Shown: one piece after another, positions 6,567 through 14,510 of the stretch
How positions within the stretch are numbered: the stretch's first letter is position 1
How the letters are laid out: each line of letters opens with the position of its first letter
Source of the DNA: Flavobacteriales bacterium
GTDB taxonomy: Bacteria; Bacteroidota; Bacteroidia; Flavobacteriales; BACL11
Length of the DNA: 14,749 bases
Reading direction: 5' to 3'
Assembly: GCA_012960835.1 (NCBI GenBank)
Contig: DUAL01000076.1
Span: forward strand, 24,851 to 39,599
Translations under genes and position numbers: made by a program
Notes under the pieces: generated by a model
What the model saw: the letters and a program-made list of their open reading frames with translations, nothing else
Told to the model about the DNA's origin: nothing
Database searches by the model: none

Positions 6567-9161
6567 ATGGATTCTAAAAAAGTAAGGGCTTTATTTTTAA
6601 ACTTTTATCAAGAAAAAGCACATCAAATTGTCAGTTCTGCCCTAATGGTGGTGCAAAATGATCCTACTTTAATGTTCACCAATGCGGGAATGAATCCTTT
6701 TAAGGATATATTTTTAGGTAATTCCAAGCCCACAGATTTAAGAGTGGCAAATTCACAAAAGTGCTTGCGAGTTTCTGGAAAACATAATGATTTGGAAGAG
6801 GTAGGACACGATACCTATCATCATACCATGTTCGAAATGTTGGGGAATTGGTCCTTTGGTGATTATTTCAAAGAAGATGCAATTAATTGGTCTTGGGAAT
6901 TTTTAACTGAAGTTTGTAAGTTAGATAAAGATCGGCTTTATGTAACGGTTTTTGAAGGAGCGAAAGAGGATGGTTTATCAAGAGATAAAGCAACTTTTGA
7001 TATTTGGAGCAAGCATACCCAAACAGATAAAATATTAAATGGAAATAAAAAAGATAACTTTTGGGAAATGGGGGAGGTTGGCCCTTGTGGTCCTTGTAGT
7101 GAAATTCATTATGATAATAGAACGGATAAAGAAAGAGCAAAAGTTGAAGGAGCAACTCTTGTAAATAAAGATCATCCACAAGTTATTGAAATCTGGAATC
7201 TGGTTTTTATGCAGTACAGCCGAAAAGCAGACAATAGTTTAGAGCAACTTCCTAGTAATCATGTAGATACTGGCATGGGTTTTGAACGACTTTGTATGAT
7301 AATGCAAGGGGTAAAATCCAATTATGATACTGATATTTTTCAGCCAATAATTCAACAAATAGCAAAGCTTAGCAAAAGGGAATATGGTAAAAATGAAAAA
7401 CAAGATATTGCCATGCGTGTGATTGCAGATCATATAAGGGCTATCACTTTTTCCATTGCAGATGGGCAACTGCCTTCCAATGTCAAGGCCGGTTATGTTA
7501 TCCGTAGGATTTTAAGAAGAGCTGTCCGCTATGGCTATTCGTTCCTGGATATGAAAGAGCCATTTATGTATAAATTAGTAGAGGTATTAAGTGCACAAAT
7601 GGGAAAGCAATTTCCAGAAATAAAATCACAAATTGATATTATAGAAAATGTAGTAAAACAGGAAGAAAAATATTTTTTAAGAACGCTTGAAGCGGGCTTA
7701 AAAAGGATTCAGCAAATGATGGTAAAGGCAAAAAATATTTCTGGCAAGCAACTTTTTGAATTATACGATACTTTTGGTTTCCCAAAAGATTTGACAATAT
7801 TAATATTAAATGAAAAAGGCATGAAATGTGATACAGATGGCTTTGATGCAGAAATGAAAAAACAAAAAGACAGATCAAAATCTGCTGCAAAAATAGAAAC
7901 TAGCGATTGGATGGTGCTGATTGAAGATGAAGTAGAGGAGTTTGTTGGGTATAAAAAATTAGAAACCGACATTAAAATTACTAGATATAGAGAAGTAAAA
8001 ACTGTTGATGGAGTTGTTTTTCATCTGGTTTTTAACCTAACTCCATTTTATGCAGAAGGTGGTGGGCAAGTTGGTGATACAGGATGTATCAAAAATGAAA
8101 AGGAATGCATTGAGATATTTGATACCAAAAGGGAAACCAATGTAATTATTCATTTTGTTAAGGAGTTGCCAAAAAAATTAAAAGAAAAATTTACGGCTAT
8201 CGTGGATTTAGATTCAAGAATTTCCACCGAAAGAAATCATACTGCTACGCATTTGTTACATGAGAGTTTGCAGGAAATTTTAGGCGAGCATGTGCAGCAA
8301 AAAGGGTCTTTGGTTTGTGCTGATTATTTAAGGTTCGATTTTTCTCACTTTTCAAAACTTTCTAATGAGGAGTTGTCAAAAATAGAAGCAAGTGTAAATT
8401 ATAAAATATTAAATAATATCTTCTTAACAGAGCATAATAACATGCCGATTTCTGAAGCAAAAGAAATGGGTGCCATGATGCTATTTGGCGAAAAATATGG
8501 AGATGTAGTAAGAATGATTCAGTTTGATTCTTCCAAAGAACTCTGTGGAGGAACGCATGTAAATGCAACAGGTGAAATAGGACTTTTCAAAATAATTTCA
8601 GAAAGCTCAACTGCTGCCGGAATCAGAAGAATTGAAGCAATTTCTGGTACAAAAGCTTTGGATTTTGTCAATTCGCAAGAAAAAGTACTAGAAGATTTAT
8701 CTCATTTACTAAAAACCAAAGATGTAGTAAAGAGTGTAAGCGATTTGCTTTTAGCCAACAAAAAGAAAAACAAAGAGTTGGAAAAATTAAAATTGCTACA
8801 AATAGATGATTTAATAAAGGAATTGCTAGATAAAAGTAGCAAAATTAACGGAATTAATATAATTGCTGAAAAAGTAAATTTGGATGCTGGGACAATGAAA
8901 AATATTGCTTTCAAACTAAAAAAACAAGAGAATTTGCTTGTGCTTTTGGCCTCTGGGAATGAAGGCAAAGCAATTATTACGATTATGATTACGGATGATT
9001 TGGTAAAAAATAAAAACCTTAATGCGGCAAATTTAATTAATGAAATTAGCCCTTTAATAAACGGAGGAGGAGGAGGGCAAGCCAATTTTGCAACTGCTGG
9101 AGGCAGTAATCCAAAGGGGATAAAAGAAGTATTTGAGAAAGTAAAGCAACTAATTGTATAA
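6567..9161 (+). CDS. alaS: Alanine-tRNA ligase
   Basis: Class II aminoacyl-tRNA synthetase that charges tRNA-Ala and clears misacylated Ser- or Gly-tRNA-Ala. The 864 residues are close to the 876 of E. coli. The N-terminal catalytic core carries FTNAGMNPFKDIFLG (motif 1 region), HHTMFEMLGNWSFGDYFK, GPCGPCSEIH (172-181) and the motif 3 region GYVIRRILRRAVRYG. The editing domain keeps all four metal ligands: H558 and H562 in HTATH, and C660 and H664 in CGGTH. A DHHA1/C-Ala domain closes the protein with NGGGGGQ (832-838). The gene diverges from the M23 peptidase across 99 bases in which I see no good forward promoter. It is followed at once by a hairpin terminator. Confidence 0.98.
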   Translation: MDSKKVRALFLNFYQEKAHQIVSSALMVVQNDPTLMFTNAGMNPFKDIFLGNSKPTDLRVANSQKCLRVSGKHNDLEEVGHDTYHHTMFEMLGNWSFGDYFKEDAINWSWEFLTEVCKLDKDRLYVTVFEGAKEDGLSRDKATFDIWSKHTQTDKILNGNKKDNFWEMGEVGPCGPCSEIHYDNRTDKERAKVEGATLVNKDHPQVIEIWNLVFMQYSRKADNSLEQLPSNHVDTGMGFERLCMIMQGVKSNYDTDIFQPIIQQIAKLSKREYGKNEKQDIAMRVIADHIRAITFSIADGQLPSNVKAGYVIRRILRRAVRYGYSFLDMKEPFMYKLVEVLSAQMGKQFPEIKSQIDIIENVVKQEEKYFLRTLEAGLKRIQQMMVKAKNISGKQLFELYDTFGFPKDLTILILNEKGMKCDTDGFDAEMKKQKDRSKSAAKIETSDWMVLIEDEVEEFVGYKKLETDIKITRYREVKTVDGVVFHLVFNLTPFYAEGGGQVGDTGCIKNEKECIEIFDTKRETNVIIHFVKELPKKLKEKFTAIVDLDSRISTERNHTATHLLHESLQEILGEHVQQKGSLVCADYLRFDFSHFSKLSNEELSKIEASVNYKILNNIFLTEHNNMPISEAKEMGAMMLFGEKYGDVVRMIQFDSSKELCGGTHVNATGEIGLFKIISESSTAAGIRRIEAISGTKALDFVNSQEKVLEDLSHLLKTKDVVKSVSDLLLANKKKNKELEKLKLLQIDDLIKELLDKSSKINGINIIAEKVNLDAGTMKNIAFKLKKQENLLVLLASGNEGKAIITIMITDDLVKNKNLNAANLINEISPLINGGGGGQANFATAGGSNPKGIKEVFEKVKQLIV

Positions 9162-9167
9162 AAAAAA

Positions 9168-9196
9168 CCAGCTAAAAGCTGGCCTTTTATTTTTTA
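9168..9196. terminator. Bidirectional terminator between alaS and the small beta-barrel gene
   Basis: CCAGCT-AAA-AGCTGG (9168-9182) forms a 6-base-pair stem. It is followed on the + strand by a T-rich run (9185-9196) and preceded by seven A's (9161-9167), which give the U-tract on the - strand. It lies 6 bases after the alaS stop and about 25 bases after the stop of the opposing gene. Confidence 0.8.
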
Positions 9197-9207
9197 AGAG
9201 TTATTTC

Positions 9208-9630
9208 TTAGAATCTGTAAGATAGCCCTAAGTTAAAGTCACCCTTTCTGTCTCCGTTATCATCCTCACTAACTGGCATATTGTAATTTGGCTCAATGTA
9301 TAAAGAGTTCCAAACATTAAAAGAATAACCAATTCCAATATTCATGTTATCAGTAGCTTCCTCAGTCGGCATGTTTAATGATACATAGATATTTTCTTGA
9401 TATATGTAACGGAAGAATAGATCATAACCATCATCTCCTGCAGAAGATCGTAAACCAACAATTATGTTATCGTTTACTAGGTAACCAACACCTATTCTGT
9501 CAGTAATGTTTTCTACTCCAAACTCTTCTCCATCAGCTGTTTTAATTAAATCAGTAACAACCATCAGGCTTTGTGCAGAAACAAATAATATTCCCATTGC
9601 TAATACTGCTGTTAAAATTAACTTTTTCAT
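9208..9630 (-). CDS. Small secreted outer-membrane beta-barrel-like protein, function unknown
   Basis: I do not recognise a named family. The 140 residues begin with a signal peptide, MKKLILTAVLAMGILFVSAQ, probably cut near VSA-Q. The remaining 120 or so residues alternate polar and hydrophobic positions in strand-like stretches, such as RIGVGYLVNDNIIVGLRSS, YDLFFRYIYQENIYVSLNM, MNIGIGYSF and FNLGLSYRF. The terminal phenylalanine with aromatic/hydrophobic spacing (LSYRF) is a typical end of an outer-membrane barrel strand recognised by BamA. About six to eight strands would fit, as in OmpX-sized barrels. The gene is monocistronic, lying between two terminators and downstream of the larger porin-like gene. 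A soluble periplasmic beta protein is the alternative. Confidence 0.75.
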   Translation of the reverse strand: MKKLILTAVLAMGILFVSAQSLMVVTDLIKTADGEEFGVENITDRIGVGYLVNDNIIVGLRSSAGDDGYDLFFRYIYQENIYVSLNMPTEEATDNMNIGIGYSFNVWNSLYIEPNYNMPVSEDDNGDRKGDFNLGLSYRF

Positions 9631-9660
9631 TTTTCTATATTTTTTGATTAATATTGAGTG

Positions 9661-9668
9661 CTAAGATA
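9661..9668 (-). promoter_or_regulatory. Possible -7 box for the small beta-barrel gene
   Basis: The reverse strand reads TATCTTAG followed by CA, one base off TANNTTTG and close in sequence to the porin box TATCTTTGCA. It lies 30 bases upstream of the ATG. No -33 TTG is evident. Confidence 0.3.
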
Positions 9669-9770
9669 GAAATGTTTGTTCTAAATTAGGTAAACTCTAT
9701 TTTCAGTTGTTAACAGCAATTTGTTAGTCATAAAAAGGGTGATAAATAAAAATACTAGATAAAAGACATA

Positions 9771-9799
9771 AAAAAAGAGCCCCAATGGGGCTCTTTTTT
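9771..9799 (-). terminator. Strong intrinsic terminator of the porin-like gene
   Basis: A perfect 13-base-pair inverted repeat (9771-9783 with 9787-9799) has the GC core GAGCCCC/GGGGCTC, a three-base loop and A/T flanks that supply a U-tract. It begins about 20 bases beyond the porin stop codon on the reverse strand. The symmetry would let it act on either strand. Confidence 0.88.
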
Positions 9800-9820
9800 A
9801 TACTTTGTGTTTTTATCTAA

Positions 9821-10864
9821 TTACGGAGTAATTGATAAAGTTAACCACATGTATTTTACATCTTCTTCAGCACCATCATTATCGGTAGCATATTTGATGC
9901 CAACATTAGCATTATCACTCATAGTATAACTAAGGTTTGCTTCAGTTACATTTCTTTCGTAATCATCAGCTTCTGTGTTTGTAACTTTGTGCATTCCAAT
10001 GCCTATGCTAAAGTCACCCATTGCGTATGAAACAGCAACAGCTAAATCTTCATCATTAGCACTTAAATTACCCATATTACCATGAGACATCCAAGAACCA
10101 GCTCCATCACCATAGTTAGAACCTCCCCAACCGAATCCTCCGTCACCACTAGTAGATCTAGTAGCAGAGATAGACATATTGTCATTTACATTGTAAGTAG
10201 CACCTAAAGACATCATATCCATATCTTCAGAGCCTTCAACTCCGTCACTAGCTGTGTTATAACTAACAGCTAAATCAAGGTCTCCACCCATCAAAGCATA
10301 ACCGAAATCTAATCCCATTGCATTAGATTCGTTAGCGTTTGAAATGTAAGTAAGATTAACACTCCAATCACCATCTGATTTCGATACATTAATAAAATAA
10401 TCAGTTTCCCCTTCTGAACCAACAGAATCAGCTTGATCATTATAAAGACCAAAATCTAAATCCATCATATCATTATCGATAGTGAAAACACCACCATCTC
10501 TTGTGTTAGGGTTAGCTGCCCAATCGTTTGCACCGATTAATCGACCGCTACCATACTCAAGAGCTTGACGACCAGCAGCTACTGAAGCATAACCCATAAG
10601 GTCAGTAGTAGCATAAGCCTCATTCCATGACATAGTCATAGCATCTCCACCAAGGTCATAGTTAGCATTACCACTAACATTAATACCCCAGCCATTTCCT
10701 CCCCAGCTTGCACCAAGAGAGATTCTTTGTTCAGTTGTAAACTGATCATTATCGCCACCCATGTCAACCCTAGTTCTAGAGTCAGCATCCCAACTTTGGG
10801 CAGTAGCGAAAATTGTTACAAATCCTAACGCAAGCGTTAAGATGTTACGTAAATTCTTTTTCAT
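9821..10864 (-). CDS. Acidic porin-like outer-membrane protein, function unknown
   Basis: A probable outer-membrane beta-barrel of 347 residues with a signal peptide of about 22 residues ending FATA before QSW. Strand-like alternating segments with Gly, Asn, Asp and aromatic residues run the whole length (for example LDFGYALMGGDLDLAVSY, DMMSLGATYNVNDNMSISATR and LAVAVSYAMGDFSIGIGM), as in general porins. My hand count gives about 50 Asp/Glu against about 12 Lys/Arg in the mature part, so it is very acidic. There is no cysteine, and methionine is frequent. A Gly/Ser/Asn loop near residues 240-260 may be extracellular. It ends in SITP rather than phenylalanine. A consensus promoter, a strong terminator and a visibly higher GC content than its neighbours suggest abundant expression. 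The substrate cannot be told from sequence. Confidence 0.8.
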   Translation of the reverse strand: MKKNLRNILTLALGFVTIFATAQSWDADSRTRVDMGGDNDQFTTEQRISLGASWGGNGWGINVSGNANYDLGGDAMTMSWNEAYATTDLMGYASVAAGRQALEYGSGRLIGANDWAANPNTRDGGVFTIDNDMMDLDFGLYNDQADSVGSEGETDYFINVSKSDGDWSVNLTYISNANESNAMGLDFGYALMGGDLDLAVSYNTASDGVEGSEDMDMMSLGATYNVNDNMSISATRSTSGDGGFGWGGSNYGDGAGSWMSHGNMGNLSANDEDLAVAVSYAMGDFSIGIGMHKVTNTEADDYERNVTEANLSYTMSDNANVGIKYATDNDGAEEDVKYMWLTLSITP

Positions 10865-10893
10865 AATTAATTATTTATTTGGTTAATACGGTG

Positions 10894-10924
10894 CAAAGAT
10901 AAACTTATCCATTAGTATGGACAA
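10894..10924 (-). promoter_or_regulatory. Consensus Bacteroidota promoter of the porin-like gene
   Basis: On the reverse strand TATCTTTG (10894-10901, followed by CACC) is an exact -7 box, with TTG at 10922-10924 twenty bases upstream. Both elements and their spacing match the Bacteroidota primary sigma factor consensus. The leader would be about 23 bases. This is the best promoter in the window. Confidence 0.75.
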
Positions 10925-11212
10925 CAAAAGGTACTACCTTTTTTAACATTTAATTGTTTATATTGGTGTTAAAATTCAGTATATCAAATAGATAGGATGT
11001 GTATTTCTAACTTATTTTTGGGTTAAAATTTGAAGTAAAAAGAGTGAAAAAGGGGTGTTTTATGGCGTTTTTTGATAATTAATGGTAATTCCATATTAAA
11101 GAAAGAGCGATTTCTTTTCAAACTATGTCATATTCTCTTGAAATAAAAGAATAAAGTCAAATCATTCCTATTTTAAAAACCACTCTAAAATCGGCAGAAA
11201 TTCTTCTATCTT
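10925..11212. other. AT-rich intergenic stretch upstream of the porin promoter
   Basis: About 290 bases lie between the porin promoter and the end of the ABC permease gene. I see no open frame of useful length, no RNA gene and no convincing terminator for the permease operon. An 8-base inverted repeat (11195-11202 with 11215-11222) with a 12-base loop overlaps the permease stop but lacks a U-tract. A lone + strand TATTTTTG (11013-11020) has no gene to serve. The stretch is long enough to hold regulator sites for the porin, but none can be recognised. Confidence 0.5.
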
Positions 11213-12484
11213 CTAATTTCTGTAAGTTATCCATTTCCATAGTTCTTTATAGCTTGCTTTTTTCCCGTACATCAGTATGCCTGTTCGGTATATTTTGGCT
11301 GCAAATAAGGTAGTAGCAAGGAATCCTGTAACTAGTAAAGCCATTGAAAGTATAAGTTCGGCATTGCTCACTCCAAAGGGTAATCGTACCATCATTATTA
11401 TAGGAGAAGTGAAAGGAATAAGAGAAAGCCAATAAGCCAATACACCATCCGGATTATCCATAACGGGCTGCATTAATATAAATGATAAAATAAGCGGTAT
11501 GGTTATTGGTAAAATGAATTGTTGTGTGTCAGCCTCCGCATCCACTGCTGAGCCAACAGCTGCAAAAAGGGCACTATAAAGCAGATATCCTCCCAGAAAG
11601 TAAAAAACAAAGGAGATAAGAAGTTGGGCAATGTTTATGCCAGCCAAGGATTTTAAAAGTTCAGATACAATAACAGATTGTTCTTGCCCCATTCCTGAAT
11701 TTTCAGTAGCAATAGCACTCATATCAAAAAATAAAACTTCAGCAAAAGCAGAGATAATAATGGTAAGAATTATCCAAAGCATAAATTGAGTGAGCCCTAC
11801 TAGTGCAACTCCTAAAATTTTCCCCATCATCAGTTGAAATGGTTTTACGGAAGAAATAATTACCTCCACAATTCTACTTGTTTTTTCTTCAATTACCCCA
11901 CGCATTACCATGGTGCCGTACATAAAAATAAACATATAAATAAGGATGCCACACATAAAACTAATTCCGAAACTTACTTCTGCATTTCCGGTAGTTTCCC
12001 CTTCTTCTCCAATGATTATTGTTTCCACCTCTATTTGGGTAGTAACACCTTCCAATATTTGTAAATCTATTCCTGCTAGTTCTAGCTTTTGCCTTTGGAT
12101 AATGTCAGATAATTTTCCCTCAATCTCACTTTGCACACTTAAACTTACTTGCTGATTAGAGTAAAGAGTAAAATTCTCAGCATCCTTAATGTCAAGCAGT
12201 GCATAATAAGGGCTTGCCGAAAAATCCTCTTTAATAATATTTACTTCCTCAAATGGAATTTTTACAAAATGTAAATTATCGGTATCCTCTAATTTGGAAG
12301 AGAAAAAAATGTTTTCCTCATATAAAGCAATGGTTCTTTTATCATGTCCTTGCATAGCCAAGTAAGTTGGTAAAATGATAATTCCAGCCATAAGAAGCGG
12401 ACCTAAAATCGTCATTATGATAAATGATCTTTTTCTGACCCTTACTAGATATTCTCTTTTTATGATGAGCCAGATTTTATTCAT
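11213..12484 (-). CDS. ABC-2 type exporter permease (NatB-like)
   Basis: Inner-membrane subunit of an ABC exporter, 423 residues. The first membrane span (about 22-43) follows a basic N-terminus (KREYLVRVRKRSF). A large extracytoplasmic domain (about 45-175) comes next, then about five further spans clustered from 176 to the C-terminus (around 180-203, 222-250, 286-312, 324-340 and 376-396). The segment MRGVIEEKTSRIVEVIISSVKPFQLMMGKI (194-223) is the cytoplasmic coupling region typical of the NatB/ABC2_membrane_3 group. The start overlaps the ATPase stop by 8 bases, so the two subunits are translated together. NatB of Bacillus exports sodium, but relatives move many substrates, so the cargo here is unknown. 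Confidence 0.9.
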   Translation of the reverse strand: MNKIWLIIKREYLVRVRKRSFIIMTILGPLLMAGIIILPTYLAMQGHDKRTIALYEENIFFSSKLEDTDNLHFVKIPFEEVNIIKEDFSASPYYALLDIKDAENFTLYSNQQVSLSVQSEIEGKLSDIIQRQKLELAGIDLQILEGVTTQIEVETIIIGEEGETTGNAEVSFGISFMCGILIYMFIFMYGTMVMRGVIEEKTSRIVEVIISSVKPFQLMMGKILGVALVGLTQFMLWIILTIIISAFAEVLFFDMSAIATENSGMGQEQSVIVSELLKSLAGINIAQLLISFVFYFLGGYLLYSALFAAVGSAVDAEADTQQFILPITIPLILSFILMQPVMDNPDGVLAYWLSLIPFTSPIIMMVRLPFGVSNAELILSMALLVTGFLATTLFAAKIYRTGILMYGKKASYKELWKWITYRN

Positions 12485-13373
12485 CTTTCACCGCTTTTAT
12501 AAAAATATCTTCCATGGTAGGTATTTTCTCCTGAAATGAGAGTATTTCACCTTTTTCTATAAGTGCATTTAGCAACTGATTAGAGGTAGCATTTTCGCTA
12601 ATCTGAATTTGGTAATTATTATCTGTATTACTAATAATTTGAAATTGCTCAGGCAAAGTAAGATTCTCCGTATTTAGCTTAACTGAAAAGATATTATTCC
12701 TAAAATTGTTTTTTATTTTTTTAATCGCTCCTTCCAAAATTGTTTTTCCATTATTGATAAGGGCGATATTGTCGCAAATTTCTTCCACTGATTCCATGCG
12801 GTGAGTAGAGAAAATAATAGTCGTCCCTCCCTTTTTTAATTCGAGAATTTCATCTCTTATTATAGCGGCATTTATGGGATCAAAACCAGAAAATGGTTCA
12901 TCAAAAATAAGGAGTTTTGGCTGGTGTATTACTGTTACTACAAACTGAATTTTTTGTGCCATTCCTTTGCTGAGCTCTTCCACTTTTTTGTTCCACCAAT
13001 GCAAAATGTCTAATTTTTTGAACCAAAATTTAAGTTTTTCGAGTGCCTCATTATGCGGCATTCCTTTAAGCTTAGCCAGATAAAGCGTTTGTTCGCCTAC
13101 TTTCATTTTTTTGTAAAGCCCTCTTTCTTCTGGCAGATAACCAATTTGTGAAATGTCAGCCCTTTTAAGAGGCTTGCCATCAAAAATTAGTGTGCCACTA
13201 TCTGGTGCAATTATCTGATTTATAATGCGCATTAGGGTTGTTTTTCCTGCGCCATTTGGTCCCAAAAGACCGAAAATACTACCTTTTGGAATTTCTAAAT
13301 TTACTTGATTAAGGGCTGTATAATCTCCATATTGTTTTACTATACCTTTCGCTATGAGGATTGATTTAGACAT
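12477..13373 (-). CDS. ABC exporter ATP-binding protein (NatA-like)
   Basis: Cytoplasmic ATPase partner of the following permease, 298 residues. Motifs are Walker A GPNGAGKT (38-45), a Q-loop replaced by the NatA-type phrase IGYLPEERGLY (77-87), signature LSKGMAQ (134-140), Walker B LLIFDEP (154-160) and switch H191 in STHRME. The signature has lysine where LSGGQ has the first glycine and methionine-alanine before the Q, a known variant of this subfamily. The C-terminal part (about 215-298) resembles the DUF4162 extension of such ATPases. The ATG lies 5 bases after the dnaJ stop, and the end overlaps the permease by 8 bases, so it belongs to the grpE-dnaJ transcript unless there is an internal promoter I cannot see. 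Confidence 0.92.
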   Translation of the reverse strand: MSKSILIAKGIVKQYGDYTALNQVNLEIPKGSIFGLLGPNGAGKTTLMRIINQIIAPDSGTLIFDGKPLKRADISQIGYLPEERGLYKKMKVGEQTLYLAKLKGMPHNEALEKLKFWFKKLDILHWWNKKVEELSKGMAQKIQFVVTVIHQPKLLIFDEPFSGFDPINAAIIRDEILELKKGGTTIIFSTHRMESVEEICDNIALINNGKTILEGAIKKIKNNFRNNIFSVKLNTENLTLPEQFQIISNTDNNYQIQISENATSNQLLNALIEKGEILSFQEKIPTMEDIFIKAVKDE

Positions 13374-13378
13374 AAATC

Positions 13379-14500
13379 TTAGCCAAACATCTCTCTTACT
13401 CTGTCAAAAAAGGATTTGTCTTTTGCAGTAGGTTTTGGTTTGAAATTTTCGCTATCACAGCATTTTTCAAAGAATTTCTTTTCCTCTTTACTTAAACTCT
13501 GAGGTGTCCATACATTTATATGAACGAGTAAATCTCCTTTTCCATAAGCATTTACAGAGGGCAACCCTTTGCCTTTTAGGCGTAATATTCTGCCAGATTG
13601 TATTCCACTTTCTAGTTTTACTTTGGCTTTTCCACTTATTGTAGGAATTTCAGCAGAGGTGCTAAGAGCTGCATCCGCAAAACTGATGTAATGCTCGTAA
13701 TGCAGGTTTTGCCCATCCCGAATAAGTTTTTCGTGTTTTTCAATAGAGATTAAAACAATCAAATCCCCATTTATTCCATCAAAAGGAGCTGCATTTCCCT
13801 TGCCACCCACTTTTAGTTGCATACCATCTTCTACTCCTGGTGGAATAGTAATTTTTACGGTTTCTTCCTTTTTCAGCATGCCGTTAGTATCCGTTCCAGA
13901 AGGCCGATTGTCAATACTCTTACCGTTTCCTTTGCAAACAGGGCAAGGGCTTGAGGTTTGCATTTGCCCCAAAATGGTATTACTGATTCTTGTAACCTGT
14001 CCTGAACCATGGCAAGTTCCACATGTTTTGTAGGTTACGCCATCTGCATTTACCAATCGGCTCACCTTTATTTTTTTATCTACTCCTTCCGCTACTTCTT
14101 TAAGCATTAAAGAAAGGCGAATTCTTAGATTTGTTCCTTTTACAACCCTTTGCCTACCTCTACCGCTCCCTCCAAAAAAACTTTCAAAAGGATGGGCTCC
14201 ACCAAAAATATCCCCAAACTGAGAAAAAATATCGTCCATGTCCATGCCACCACCAAACCCACCACCGGCAGCACCTCTCATTCCTGCATGGCCGAATTGG
14301 TCATATCTTTGTTTCTTTTCTGCATTGCTTAGTACTTCATAAGCCTCTGCGGCTTCCTTAAATTTCTCTTCTGCCTGCTTGTCGTCAGGATTTTTATCAG
14401 GATGGTATTTGAGTGCTAATTTTCGATATGCTTTTTTTATTTCTTTTGCATCTGCACTTTCACTAACTCCTAAAACTTCATAATAATCTCTTTTTGCCAT
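13379..14500 (-). CDS. dnaJ: Chaperone protein DnaJ with a reduced zinc-finger domain
   Basis: Hsp40 co-chaperone that delivers unfolded proteins to DnaK and stimulates its ATPase. The 373 residues contain a J domain (about 4-68) with HPD at 33-35, a Gly/Phe-rich linker (about 70-118), a cysteine region and two C-terminal substrate-binding beta domains. A type I DnaJ normally has four CxxCxGxG repeats. Here only two are present: CGTCHGSG (160-167) and CPVCKGNG (186-193). The places of repeats 1 and 4 hold LVNADGVTYK and DNRPSGTDTNGMLKKE. The two retained repeats correspond to zinc site II, and site I is absent. I recall similar DnaJ proteins in flavobacteria, so this is probably lineage-specific rather than damage. 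The gene lies 10 bases after grpE. Confidence 0.97.
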   Translation of the reverse strand: MAKRDYYEVLGVSESADAKEIKKAYRKLALKYHPDKNPDDKQAEEKFKEAAEAYEVLSNAEKKQRYDQFGHAGMRGAAGGGFGGGMDMDDIFSQFGDIFGGAHPFESFFGGSGRGRQRVVKGTNLRIRLSLMLKEVAEGVDKKIKVSRLVNADGVTYKTCGTCHGSGQVTRISNTILGQMQTSSPCPVCKGNGKSIDNRPSGTDTNGMLKKEETVKITIPPGVEDGMQLKVGGKGNAAPFDGINGDLIVLISIEKHEKLIRDGQNLHYEHYISFADAALSTSAEIPTISGKAKVKLESGIQSGRILRLKGKGLPSVNAYGKGDLLVHINVWTPQSLSKEEKKFFEKCCDSENFKPKPTAKDKSFFDRVREMFG

Positions 14501-14510
14501 AATCTGTTTT

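Noticed and set aside
8702..9085. Reverse-strand open frame of 127 codons inside alaS
   Set aside because: It is fully antisense to a conserved essential gene. Its Phe/Ile/Leu/Ser-rich translation is what reading A-rich Lys/Glu/Asn codons backwards produces, and it has no recognisable domain.
11013..11020. Forward TATTTTTG, an exact -7 box, in the region upstream of the porin
   Set aside because: There is no -33 TTG at a suitable distance, and no forward gene or stable RNA structure follows before the opposing permease gene. In AT-rich DNA this match is expected by chance.
11195..11222. Inverted repeat CAGAAATT/AATTTCTG at the end of the permease gene as a terminator
   Set aside because: The stem is AT-rich with a 12-base loop, overlaps the stop codon, and has no U-tract on the reverse strand.
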